Source: Rotaria macrura
Taxonomy: Eukaryota > Rotifera > Eurotatoria > Philodinida > Philodinidae
Direction: 5' to 3'
DNA length: 64,000 nucleotides
Assembly (NCBI GenBank): GCA_900239685.1
Contig: OENT01000680.1
Location: forward strand, 1 to 64,000
The translations under genes and the position numbers were made by a program. Position 1 is the stretch's first letter, and every line of letters starts with the position of its first letter. The notes under the pieces are model-generated. The model was not told the DNA's origin, made no database searches, and saw only the letters and a program-made list of their open reading frames with translations. Of the stretch, positions 36,767-50,500 are shown in pieces.

Positions 36767-38245
36767 TAGAATCGAAAATTTTGGAATGAAACTTCTATAA
36801 ATCTAGAAGAAATAATGATAAAAAATTCTATTTCGTGCATAAGATTCGATGCATGCTTTTAGTTTCTAATTTATGATATCCCCCGAGATATCTTTCTTTA
36901 GTTTTAATTATTTTTGAAGTTATTCAATCAGAATGTTTTCATATACAGTTGTTTAATATGTTTTATTGTAAATCAAAACTCTGACATGACAGTTGGCCAT
37001 GCTGGATAAAATATTCAAGCCTATGGCTCAAATATCAATTAAGAAAAAGTAAGTATTATATTTCTTGATACGATTGTCAATGGTATTTAAAAAAAAATGA
37101 TTTGATAAATATTTAATAAAGAACAGCAAGATTGCGTTACCTTATTGTGTACCATTGATGAATAACTCGACAGGTCGTTTTACATATGAAACAGATTACA
37201 TTTATCATTTTATTCAACAAATAGTGCACTTCGATAACTACTAGGTCAAGTCAATCACGCATGAGCATACAAAGTTTGAAACGGAGAATATTTTTCTATA
37301 CTACGTATCTACAGAAAACATGCCATGTATTTTAAAACTTAATTTACTTTCGTTAATCGTATTTCCATTTGCGAATAGTATCAATGTAGATAACTAGATT
37401 TCTACAAGATTGATAAAAAATTTCTTCTATTTATTATCGTACTCGTGTCATCTGTTTTGACAGAAGTGAATAGATCTATTATCTTGTGCATAGTCAATTC
37501 ATCAACACTAAATGAACAAAATTATGATTCAAACCATGTACTAGAATTTCTATTTTAAATTGAACTTAATCATCGCAGCATGTAATTTCCTTAGATTAAT
37601 TTTTCTTAAAAGAACTTTCATAGTCAGAATCTTTCGCATAGTATATTCTATGTTTACAATGTCACGCACATGAATAATTATCATTACCATGATTTATATA
37701 CTTGAAAACAATATTTCACAGATAAATCTTCAAACGAATATGCCTTCCATTGATATCTTACTCTATTGACAAGAAATCAACATCGTCGATTGCAAGTACT
37801 GAGCTAACTGAAAAATCCTTACAAATAACTCTTTATTTCATTGTTGAAACATCATTTTTTATCTTCTCGTAAAAAATTATATCAAAGAAACTATATTGTT
37901 AACGAGTATTTTTTATCTGAGATCGGTCTCATACCGACAGATAAGAATTATCATGAGCATGCGTTTTCAATCAAAACAATTCTATTCAACCACAAACGTA
38001 ATTACTCACAACACAAAGATAAGCAAACTCTATGCCTTCCAATTGAGATCTACAAAAAAAAACATAAAGAAGACGAATGTATTTTATTAAGCGAATAGAT
38101 ATATATTTTAATATCGTATTGAGTTTGACTGAGACATAGAAAAGGAATGAGACAAATGAAAGGAACAAAAGAAACCAGAACAAGATGACAAAATTTTTGA
38201 TCATTAAAAAACAAAACAATAAGATAAATATATTATTAAGATCGA
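36767..38245. other. Intergenic, kinase promoter and beta-adaptin 3' end
   Basis: 1.5 kb with no supported gene. Open stretches at 37841-38098 overlap each other in different frames, show no family motifs, and are treated as chance. Confidence 0.5.
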
Positions 38246-41200
38246 CTAGTTGCTACCAAGAATAAGTTCATATGCATGAACAATTAAATTTGCAACATCT
38301 GGCACTTTAGTTTTAAGTGAAAACTAAGTAAAAATAATCAAATAATCAAATAATTAATATAACCAAAAAGAAAAACTTTACCGCTATCGTTCGATTTCCC
38401 GGTGTTATTTTTAATTCTACAAGTATGTTAATGCCATTAGTTAATTTAATTGTTTGATAAAGCATTTCTTTTTGTTCAATTATTGTTCTTGTTACTGTAT
38501 GAATATTATTTAAACGTAATTTATTTTGTAAATCATCAACGGATAATCCATGAACATTTTGTATACTATGTTTCATTTCATTACTTTCAGGTATATCTTG
38601 CCATGCTTGAACGAATGCCATTTTGTCCATTTCGCTGTCTTGAATAAAATAAACATGTATGGGTACAACGCATGCAAAATAGAAAACATCAATATTATTC
38701 TTAATGGCAACTTGAAGATTTGTTAATGGATCCATTTTCATAACTGATCCAGTGGTATTTAATATTAATTGTGTTGAAACATTTTGACTGGGAAATAGTG
38801 GAGTTGTTACTTGTAGAGGTTGAGCTGGTGTTAAACCAAAACTATTACGATTAAGTTGTAATGCAAAATCCGACATCGGCTGTAATGCTTTATTTGTGAA
38901 ATCCATTTCCACAACGATTTGATTATTACGACGAGCAAATGTACCGGATACTTCAAGGCCTTTGCCTTTTTGAGCACTTAACCAAATCTAATAATACAAT
39001 AAGAAAATAGAAAAATAACAATAGCATGACGTATGTAATCTTTAAAATAAAATCTTTGATGAGAGGAAATCGAGAATGTATACTGATGCCATGCATGTAA
39101 ATATAGTTATGTCAATCATTAAGAAACATGTCGAAATATTCTATTGATTTTCAATCAGAACTTAATGCATCTTGTTAAACAAGGTGAGTAAAATTTACAA
39201 TTCGATAGAGCCGTGTTATGTTAAGTAAAATGATTTCTGATCTACAAAATGGATTTTCTATAGTCATTGAATATTTTTCAATACATTGGATTATTAATTT
39301 AGCAAAAAAGAAAGATATGTTCTAGCAATTCTCGTATTTGTATCAATGTCGATGACAAGCAAGAGCACCACAACGTAAATTTGTTCTAAACATGGTTAGT
39401 CACGATACATTGTGTGGGGATCGATGCATGTTTTACATTTGTATTAATGCCGAACGAAAAGTAACTTTTAAGAAAGACAAAAGTAGTGATGTTGATCTGT
39501 CTGAGCTGCTATGAATTTAATCTATGTGACATGTTTTCATTAGTACAGTATATATTCTCAAATTAATTCTTTTTCAACTGATTCAAACAAAAATGATGAA
39601 CTTGATACTATCATAATTTACAGTCTTTTCTTTTCATTGTCTATGAATGATATTGTATTCACTTACTTCTTTGGGCAAAGCGAACGTATTCGTATTTGAA
39701 TATAGAAGTCCAGAACCAACTCCACCTAAATTTAAATCATCAAACAGATCATCAAGTAAATTGCCACTCTTCAGTGGTGCATGTATTGGAACTGATGTTG
39801 TTGTTGCAGCTGTGGTTAGATTCATGATCGGTAATTGAGATTGTGGTGTTTGTGCACCACCAATATTTGAATCTGTTGCAAGAATCGAGGAAAGTTCATC
39901 ATCGAGTAAATTTGGTACAGCAGATGAAGCTCGCAATTGTGTTTGTCCAGGACCGGTTGTTGTCGATGTACTTGGCATCGGCCCTAATATATCAAAATCA
40001 TCGATCAATGAGCCAACATTGGCACCAATAACAACCTGTTGTTGTTGTTGTTGTTGTTGTTGATGATGACCTGATGACATCATATCTTGACCTGATACTT
40101 CATCATCATCACCACCTGGACCATCGCCACCGGAACGAAGTGGAAGATTCTTTTTCAAAGCATGTCGACCCTCAACAAATGCATTTGGTGGTTTATGATA
40201 AACAGACGCTAATGTTCCTATATGACAGATCAATTCATCGAGTAATGTGGGTTCAAGTAAATCAGTTTCTTCCGATATCAATGGTTTTTCAGCTAGAACA
40301 ACTTCTTTGGCAGCTTTGGGATCTGTTGATAGAAGACGCCAATAAATATAGCCACGATCTCGTAAATCCGGATTATCGGTTTCCTAGACAAAAATCTTCA
40401 ATGATAATAAAACAAACTGTGAACAAACATTACTTGAGTGACAAGTGTTAAAACACGTGTAACCAATTCTTGTGGTGTTTCTGTTGGCTTTTTGAGAAAT
40501 AGTTTAACAATAGCCGTTAACAATTGTAATTGTACTTGACTATTTTCATCTTTGAAACCGTCAAGAAAACCTTCAAGTAATTCATCAGCATTATCAATCC
40601 GTTCAGCATATTCACCAATAATCCAAATCATCGATGCTCTAAATACGAAAAGAGTTCATTTTTTTTCAAATAATAAAACAAACCACATACCGAGCTTCAG
40701 GTTCATCGAGTGAATCGAGATTTTCACATAATGTAGCAATGATACTTTCATATTTATTTGGATATTTTCGAAAAATATCCTAAAATGATTGAATAAAGAA
40801 ATGTTTTGTTTTCATTAAAATCTTATGGAGTCTTGTTGGTTACTTTAATAACAACGATTGCTTCTTGTACAACATAATTAACTTTGGTTTGGATCAGATC
40901 AATCAATGTACTAACACATCGTTCAGCAGCTTGTTCAACTTTAATTGCACATCGACCAATAGCACGTACAGATTTTCGAACAAAATCAACATCAACTTCA
41001 GTTGCATATCTAAATATTTAAAAGAATCCATTGTTAAAATCACCGATGAAAACCTATCCATATTATTCTTTTACTCTTTTAATTCAGCTAGAACTTGTGC
41101 AATATTAGTTGCGTTTGTTAAACGTATCATAATATCAAGTTTTTCAAGTTTAACATATATTGGATCATTGTATTTAACGAAAAAAACTTTCATTTCATTC

Positions 41201-44200
41201 TTTAAAATATCCGGACTAGATAGAAAAGAAAATTTCATTGGTTTCTTCTTTTTCCTAACCTTCACAAATTATCGATTAATTACCGTTTTTGTACAATTAA
41301 ATTAATATTACGTAATGCAACATATTGAATTTCAGGTTCAGCTGATAGAAGTGTTACTAACGGCGGTGCTAATTTGCGATGTAAATTTTGAACGAATTCG
41401 CTATGTTGATCGATCAGTTCAAGAAATTTCATTAAGACCTATCATAATAAATGAATAGTACAAACGACATATGGAATCGTTACAATATAGAAGAATTACT
41501 TTAACAGCTGATAAAACGACAGCGGCATTTGCATGAGCTAAACGTGGTGTTATACGCTCACAAATACTTTGTGCTTCTTTATCATCCTAAATAAATGATG
41601 ATGATTGAAAAAAAAAGAAATGAAATTTGTTTCGTTGGTTGAATACATATGACAGAAGGAATCTATGAGGGTATTTTTAGAATAAATTATCATGTTCAAT
41701 ATTGAGTTTCTTAAATCATTTACTAGTACTTTTTTACAATATTTCTAATATGATTTAAATTGATTTTCTTTATGTAATCTAATGATGAATCATATTGAAT
41801 GTGCCACTGTGTCATCGAAATCAATGTTATGCTTTTATGAACCTATGGAATTAAAACCATGCATAAGTAACATCTAGAACTTCAATCGACTACAACTGTC
41901 AGTAGGAAACGTCCATGTTTCTGTCATCTTAAGTTCATGATTGAGATTGATGATGAGCAAGAAATTGTTACCTTGCCAAAAATTGATTACTCTCTATGGT
42001 TTGTTGGATTGATATGAAGCGACTTCAACGTTTGCAAGTTAACTGGAGAATCACTTTTCAAGTTGACAGATGTGGAATTACAGTAGTTTTCAGTATCTGA
42101 AATAATTTCTAATGCATTTCCAGTGCAAAACATGAAACAAACTTCTTTTTCTATATCACAATTTGATCCTCAGGTTTCAAAAGAAAACCTTTCTATGAAC
42201 TAATATTAGCTTACAAAAACTTCTAAGATTATCTTGAAATGATTTCCTGTTGATGAACAATGGCAACATGCAGCAATTTTTGTCATAGCTCTTCATCTCA
42301 AAAAGCGATATTAACTATAGACAAGAGGTTATTAAGAGTAGGCGTCCGAATGAATGATCCCATATTAAAAAACGAAAATCAAGAGACAACAACTACATGC
42401 TTCAGAAAATAAAAGACTTGATTTCAATACAACAATAGCCATCTTTATAGACTGCTCTTCATAGATCATCCTCAGGAAATGACTCGTTTTACAAAAAGAA
42501 AACAACCATTATCGATAGGTTTCCAGATTCAAATAGGAAAGATAACAACAATACTACAAAAGAAATTCAATCAAAGATAAACCGACTTTAGTTGAGCGAA
42601 TCATCTATTTGTATCATCTTACAAATTTATAATGAATAGATTTTCTCGAAGAGTTATTAAAATTAATCTACCAATTTAGCATCTGAATAAATTAACAGTA
42701 CAATAATCTCAAAAATAATTCTCTAATCGATAAGTATGAACAAACAATACGATAATTAAATCAATGTGGATGAGCCAAACAATGAAATACATATTCGAAT
42801 TTCGAATGATTCGTTGAAAACAAACCTTTGGTGAATAATTAGCTATAGCATCAAGTATAAACACTTGTCCCCATTCCGTACATTCATTCAGTGCTGTTAA
42901 AAGTTTATTAATAGTTGGTCCATTTAAATCGAAAACTTTTGTTTGTGGTGATTGTTCAGCTATTTCACTTAATGCTGCAACAGCATTTGCAACAACCTTT
43001 AATTAAATCATCAAAATTCTTTAGTTTTCATGAAGAATTTTCATTCGAATTTTTACCATAGGATTTGAATCAGATAATAAATCTCTTAACATATCAAGAA
43101 AACCTTGATCATCAACAAGTTGTTGATTGATATCATACAATTTAGCAACACAAACAGCAGCCGTCTTTCGAACATACGGATCTTCATCTTTTAAACATTT
43201 ACGTAATGGTTCACATAAATGTTCAGTTATCTTATCTACACGTATGCAACCCATGGTACGTACAGCCAATGCACGAATTAATGGATTTGGATCGTTACAA
43301 TCCTAGAAATGAAAATCAAACTTATATGTTTTTCTTTGCTGGTTGCATCTATTTCTAATCTACTTTTGCAAATGTATTAACAGCTAAAATAGCCATTTCT
43401 GGTTGTGTTTTAGCATAATTCATTAAATAAAGATAAACGAGTTTTTTCAACTCCAGATTATCTGTTTGCATACAGTTGACAACATCAGGAAATAGTTGAC
43501 TATAATAAAAAGTAGATAACTGAAAAATTGAAATTTCAATTCATAGATGAATTTACCTGACATCTTTTCCAACTGTCATACTTGCAATAACCTACGGGCA
43601 TAAAATAAAAGAAGATCAACGATATATTCTTTCTACGATAAATTACCTTTTTTACAGCTTCTTTTTTTCGATCACGTTTATCACTATTCAATTCTGCTTT
43701 GAGTTCATAAATTTCGCCTAAAAATACAAATAAATAAATAAATAAAATTTATTTCATTGTTGTCTTTCTTAGCCATAAAAGTATAAACATTCGTAATTAA
43801 TACCTTTTTTAGCTTCAGCTTCATACATAGCAGCCATGTTTAATGTTTATCTTTTAATAAGAAATCGGAGAGTCAAACTAACACACGATGATTTCAAGTG
43901 AATGATATGATTGGAAAAGAAAAAGAATGCACACTCGTATATTTTAAAGACAATAAGACACGAACAACCAAAATGTGTGTTGTTTCACAAGGAGACAAAC
44001 TACAAAGCGATGATGATTAAGTTATAAGAATAAAAAATGCTTGCCGTCGTCCCCGTCACCTCATGTGAAAGAATGAAAGAAAAAAAGTTTGTCCTATACT
44101 ACCCTTTTTCTTCACGATTATATTCGAAAAAGAAAGAAAAAAAATATATGTAAATATGTGACAATCTAGGTTTTAGTCTTTTTCTGACCAATACACAAGA

Positions 44201-44512
44201 GAACGATTAAAAAGAAAATGAAACAGAAAGAAAGAACGCGGGCAAATATGGTCATTCATATATGTGTATACCATCTACCTGAAATTGTTTTTTCTTCATT
44301 CTTTTACTTGTTCTTCTCTTTACCTCTATATGCACACGTGTACAAGTCATATTATTAGAACAGATCACTTTTATTTATTTAGTCCTCTACATATCGAGTG
44401 AGTAAGAGCAAAATAAAAGAATAATGGCGATGACTCAAAATAGCATTTAAATTGAACATACAAAGATTCGTTTACCTTTCCGTGTTGTTGAGAAATATTT
44501 TGAATCAGTCAT
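38246..44512 (-). CDS. AP2B1: Beta-adaptin of AP-1/AP-2 clathrin adaptors
   Basis: Fifteen exons. First exon 44476-44512 (alternative 43804-43837), then 43647-43717, 43557-43591, 43364-43499, 43057-43302, 42826-42996, 41500-41586, 41284-41438, 41075-41215, 40844-41009, 40691-40779, 40434-40638, 39667-40383, 38382-38987, 38246-38323; 979 aa, against 937-949 in human. The trunk (residues 1 to about 590) is an alpha-solenoid with near-identity to AP1B1/AP2B1 ([53 protein letters not shown]). The hinge (about 590-750) is acidic and Gln/Ser-rich, with a Gln run and [11 protein letters not shown]. The ear or appendage (753-979) has the family start ([17 protein letters not shown]) and KNNIDVFYF. 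It links cargo adaptors to clathrin at the trans-Golgi and plasma membrane. As in Drosophila, one gene may serve both AP-1 and AP-2. Confidence 0.95.
43804..43837 (-). CDS. AP2B1: Alternative first coding exon of beta-adaptin
   Basis: This exon reads [11 protein letters not shown] and ends in the same phase (+1, G of Gly) as the upstream exon [12 protein letters not shown] at 44476-44512. Both splice to exon 43647-43717 ([11 protein letters not shown]). The distal exon matches the conserved animal N-terminus; the proximal one does not. Two promoters or alternative splicing would give isoforms that differ only in the first 11-12 residues. Confidence 0.6.
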
Positions 44513-47500
44513 TGTTCGTTGAAAACTATCTATATTTCAAATGCAGATCTACAAATAACAGTATAGTTTCTTATATATAATTTAAGAAAAGTCATTCAAT
44601 AAAAAACGTGAGCAGTAGCCATTTATGATAAAAATTGATTAACAATAAACAATAAATGCAACAACAAACAAATAACAAGATTTCGTCTACTCATTGGTTT
44701 ATTAGACTTGAGCCTTAAGCTAATAGATAAGAGGTCGCTAGATGTTGAATCTCTTATATTCAACAACAATGGAATAATTTACTCCTACATGAGATAAAAT
44801 CACAATTTCTATCATTGTAATTTATAAATTGATAAGAATTTTTCGAATTACTATCGAATGACTATAGACTTTTGGAACAGTCAATGAAACGACCACCGTC
44901 AATTGGTGTGACAAATTTATTTTCACTGTCATGCTTTACAAATTCGAAACGTGATCGTTAATCAATCATTTAAGTAAGAGTATGTTAAAATTTGAAAATT
45001 TCCTTTTCTTTCTATGAGAAAGAATCTTCTTCTTTGTATATTGGAAGAGTGTTGTATTGGAAATATTTGATTTCTGAATAAAGTGATATTCAATAGGAAT
45101 AACATTGAAGAAAACTTGATGTTAAATATCCTACGGAAACGTCACTTTATATCAGACAAATTAAAATTGAGATAAATGCATGAAATAACAGCCCCAAAGC
45201 TTGATCTTTCATCAATGACACGAATTTTTCACGCATCACTTCGTTATTTGTTTAAAAACAAATGATGTCATTGTCTATTTAAAAATACACGTTTTTTTCT
45301 GTTCATGCTTTTCTTCTATTCTCGGAAGAACGAAATTACAGTCGCTTGCTTTTGTTTAAGATACCATGTAAAGTTGCAGTACTCGATATTTTAATTAATC
45401 TTCTTCGTGTGTTATGATATTAAAACGCACGCCTATAAATAGACAAGTAATTTGCTTGAAGGTTTTTAACTGATCATCCCTCTATTACGCATATATGATA
45501 AGAAATGTCAATAAAAATATTAAAATTTAATATGCTTTCTGGAAACAAAAGGAAATTGTCAACCCACATGATGTGGATTTACAGAGAACATTGAGTTGAT
45601 AAACGAACAACTTTTCATATTCACTTGTTGACAAATATATCTCATGACAAAACTGTAATATATGACTGAAAATCTTAACACGTATTTTATATATTTCTAA
45701 AAAAAAATGCTATGCGATTTGAATTCATTCAGTTCAAGGTCAATTTTTTAATAGAGAGCCTTGAATAGAGATCAACATTGATAGAGATAAAAAAATTATA
45801 TCAATAAGGTATCATTTTTCTCTAATAAGTAATAAATTCAAGCATCCATGAAGAACTAGATTAAGAATCAATGTTGAATATTGGAAAAATATTCATGCCA
45901 AATCTTACCATTGAATGATCTGTTGGATATCACATAATTTCTAACAGCTGTCAATAGACAAGGAGATATGTCAATATTCTTAGTTAATTAGAATTGTTCA
46001 ACTCACGAGGGAAACTATTCAGATGATCTCTTGTTATTTCAATGATTCTGTTTTCTTCTAATGATACAATATTGTATTCTAGTAAACAATCTTGAAAGGT
46101 TTCGAATGGTGATTATCTCTTCGAGATTTCATACTTGTATGCTAGAATTTTTCCCTCGACTATGCAGCCACATTAGAAAGACAAATGAAAAAACAAGATA
46201 TTTCCAAGTATTCTCAAATTCAATAAATCTAATTATACATAAATTTTACAAACATCAACGTCACTTATTAAGACAGTGAGGGTAATTCAATCTGTTGGTG
46301 CATTTCTATCTTCTCAATGACTGTTACTTACTATTTAGAAAAAAAAAATCATTGAAATTTGAGTCATTTTCTTCGTTAAATTTATCTTGTTCTTTTCTTA
46401 TCAAACATATATATATATATATTATTTATGTTTTGTTCTATCATATAACGAAAATTTTCATTAGTAAAAATGTATTTTTCGATTGATTACTTTATATTGT
46501 TAACATAAATGGCATACTCTTTTTAATTATGATAAAACAAGATAGTTTTCCCATTAGATTTTATATTGATATGTATGACAAAAAAAGAAAGAAAAAGAAG
46601 AAGAGACATCTGTATTCCTCTATGCATAAATCTTAATAATATCTCTCGTTTTTTTTTCTTGTTGTAAATCATTTTTAAATTTACTATTTGACTTATTGTA
46701 TGCTTTGTTATTGAAATTAGATTTTTGTTCCGCGTCATTCATCACAAATATCTATTCATAGTTTAGACGAATAAAACATCATAACAACGAATACGTTTTT
46801 CTTAGCAAATGCTGACTTTCCGTTCGATATTTATGAATGATATTTGATCATACTCATGCTAGATGATACGTGTTTACATCTGATTCCAATTATGGTTACT
46901 CTTCCATTTTCATCATGAGCTCAAACAGAGATATCCACTGTTATTTATACTTCTCGAATTATATCCTTATATATGAGCTTCATAAAAAAAAAGAAGTACC
47001 GACAAAGAAAATCAATTGTTAATAAATAAAGAAGTGTAATGTAATCCATTATTGACGTCAATATGTGTATCCCTACAACATGAATATTATAGAAAAATGT
47101 TTTTTCTTCTCTTGATTCTTTGTTATTGTCATTTCTAAATGTCTCTTATGATAGAAGAAGCCTTATTTTTCTCTGTTGATAATCAAAAGGAATGATTGTC
47201 GTTTTTCTAAAAATAATAAGATTTCTTATTAAAAAAAACTCCATTGATTTGATTTGCAAAAGTAGGATTTTTAACATGCATAATTCATCTTTGTTTTGAT
47301 AGTTTCTTTGGATAAACTATTCGTAATCGAACGGGAAAAATGTATGTTTCTCACATAATAATAAAATATGAATCTTGGGAAGTAAATAGTTCATGCATAC
47401 CGAATCTAAATTGAGTAATTGATTTTTACAGTGATTGATAATCTTACAACAGACTTAATCATATCTTAACACGAGAAGATATTAACTAAAATTGCAAACC

Positions 47501-50500
47501 GATGATAACTTTTCAGCATCCCATATACGAACAGAAGACAAACAATATTTGCTTTTGTTATTATTGAGTAATGTTAATACATGCAATAAGATTTGTTTAT
47601 TTTTGAAAGAGTCGTCTTTTATTTTCTCTGCTATTAGTATACACTGATAGTGGCACATCCTGACAAAACTTTGAACAAGACGACAAGTCAACATCTATCC
47701 GATGATTAGACAAATCAAAGTTCAATGAGTTTTGTGTATTATATTCTCATGAATAGTCTCCTAGAAAGCTTAGACATTATCCGAGAGGTGCGTACGAATT
47801 TGATTAATGTATAACGGAAGAGAAACAGGAAACCAGAGCTTACAGATAATGACACGGCATGTTGATTTGCTTTCATTTGAGTAAACATCGAGAATGATTT
47901 CTGTTTTTTGCTTGATAATTAATAGATATGAGTTGAGAAAAAAAAATGGAGGAAGGTCGTGACTTTTCATCAATGCCAAATGAAGGCTACTCAAGTTTAT
48001 GGTGACTTGAAGCCATTGACAACAAAAATGCTGGAGCAACCGAACAAGGCAGAAACAATAAAATTCTCTTCGATTTTTATTATTTCTTTTCGTGTGTTAA
48101 TATCAGCATAGTTTCTTTGATGTTCACAGTATGATAGATGCATTTCCTTTCTTTTAAGTTATTCATTCAGCCTTTGGCACTTCATAATTTTGTGCATGAT
48201 GCTCATTCCCGTATTTTTTTCTCTCGCTTTCTACATTTTCAATCATAGAATGACCTATGTAAGGAAAAGAGTATTTTCGGAACTAGTTTTCTTTTCTTTC
48301 TTCTTTCTGAGTGTCTAATTAGTTACATAGTTCTTTAGAAAAACTGACATCTTAATGTGTAAGAAACACAAAAAAAAACTTGTATGAGTTGTGTTCTCTG
48401 AATCACTATTAAGAATCATGCTCATACATAAATGCTTTTATAATGAGCACGAAAGAGAAAAAAATTTATACGTTGGAAATAAACGGTAGCTCTCGGTACT
48501 ATTCGTATGAAGGTTCTACTTTTTTTTTTCTTCTTCTATGAAATCAACATTAGATAAAACATAACTATTTCTTGCTAAGGAAATGTTGGTCATTTTGCGT
48601 GTGTTCTTTCTTTAGTTTCTTTTTTTTTTTGTTAAATTGACATGTTTTATTTCGAACAACTGACATATAAAAGTATTATTATTTGAATATTCTGATCGAA
48701 GGTCTTGCCTCCATTTGCTAACGAGTCAATAAGAAAAGAGAAAAAAGGAAGAAAATAGAGCTGATGACAAAAGCTAATGTGGAAAAAATATAAAGACAAG
48801 AATTTGCTTTCCGATTAGCATATAAACTATTCATGAGTTATTTCTATTCGTCAATGAAGAAAATGGAAAAAAAACCTGAACTATTGTTATTGTTTTTCAT
48901 TGATCAGCTTCTTAAGTGTTAGACAGATGAATAAGCAGGCTAATCAATGAAGAGTATTCAATAAAATGATAAAAATGCGCACAGAGATGAGTAAATAAGA
49001 TCGATTCTTGTCTCGCTTCTATTAATAATGCCCTTTATTTACGCTCGTTCTGCTGTACCGTCTCTAGTTGATCATGTGCCTATTTTTCATGCACGACGGT
49101 TCATTCTATGAAATCGTTTACGCTTATGGTTATCTTCTATACGTCTGCTAATGATTGAACAACAACTAACAGAACACTATAATATTTAGACACAGATGAC
49201 GATGATCTATGAGGTAAAACATTAGAACAACTGTTCTTCTAGAGATTGCTTATAATGATGTGTAGATCTTTTCTTTTGCTTTTTATCAATCGATGAAAAT
49301 TAATTCCGATGGTGTTATTTTTCTGAAATGTCTTTAATGTTCTTATCTGTTGTTGTTTTTTTGCGCACATCCTATCTTGGTAAAGTCTGTAGAAAGTCGA
49401 TTCTATCCGTTTTGTATGCCAAAGCATCTCGCATTTAGTAACTATGGCGGAGATGTCAAAATGTTATAAGAATATACAGCTGATCATCGAACATAATATA
49501 TATGTATATATTTTGTGTAGTGTGCGTTTTTATGTGTGCTCGTCTCGCATACGTTTTTCTCTTTTTTTTACTGTTCTTTCTATTCTTTTCTGTTCTCTTG
49601 TTTCTTGCGCGCGAGCGCTCTCTCTCTCTCTCTCCATTTGCATTTTGCCTTTATTTTTTTTCACACTATTAGATGGCAAGCCCGTAAAGCGAAGAAACCG
49701 GCCGAGTATTCCGCTACTATTCTCGAGCATTACACTCACGTACATAAATACGCGACGTAAATTTTTCGGCATCACTTCTCGTTCTCAAATCGAATCGATT
49801 TTCATGTGATAGGCGTTGTGCGCACTTTTTTTTTGTGAAACCAATATTTGAAAGAAAAAAAAAAGACGAAGACTGAAGACTGAAGACGAGGTAAGGTTTA
49901 TCTCTCCCTCTCTTTCGACGCCTATAATATGCATAAAGACACATATGTATAAATTCGAAACACATATATGAATTGATAGATACTGAGTGAAGATGTGTGA
50001 GAATATTATGTAAGATATTGAGCAAGAGAAATTATGGTGACAATATAGACCGTTGGTCACATATAAATGTACGTACGAAGTAAATCCGATAATAAAACTA
50101 TTTGCATATATTTCAGCAAGTTATAGGGAGAACGCATACAAGTTGAGTACCATCATAAAAATAAGAGACCTTAGTAATATCAAATGTAGAGAAAAATTTA
50201 AATAAATGCTTATTTTCTGTCCAATTGGCCTGTCGATCAACATCATCGAAGAGAATCAAAAGATTGGGAAGAGTAGCAATTGATCTACTTGCGAGACGAT
50301 GACGTAATGTTAGTAACGAACTAACTAACTAGTACCAGGTGCATTCGTTTTCATTTATCACACATCTAGTTTCAAAGGCAAAGCAATAGTGCGTTAGAGA
50401 TTAAGACAAGGCATTGAAGTTCATATACAATCATTCTATCTATTTTTTCATTCACACCATCACCCTCGCGAGAAAGGTCAAAAAAATTATCTCGTTTGAC

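Noticed and set aside
47482..48039. Two minus-strand ORFs in the 44.5-51.8 kb desert
   Set aside because: They are short, have no motifs, and no consistent splice junctions were found.
49444..49809. 121-codon plus-strand ORF and overlapping ORFs on both strands
   Set aside because: Several frames are open over the same CT-rich, low-complexity DNA, none has family motifs, and the region fits a promoter and leader better.
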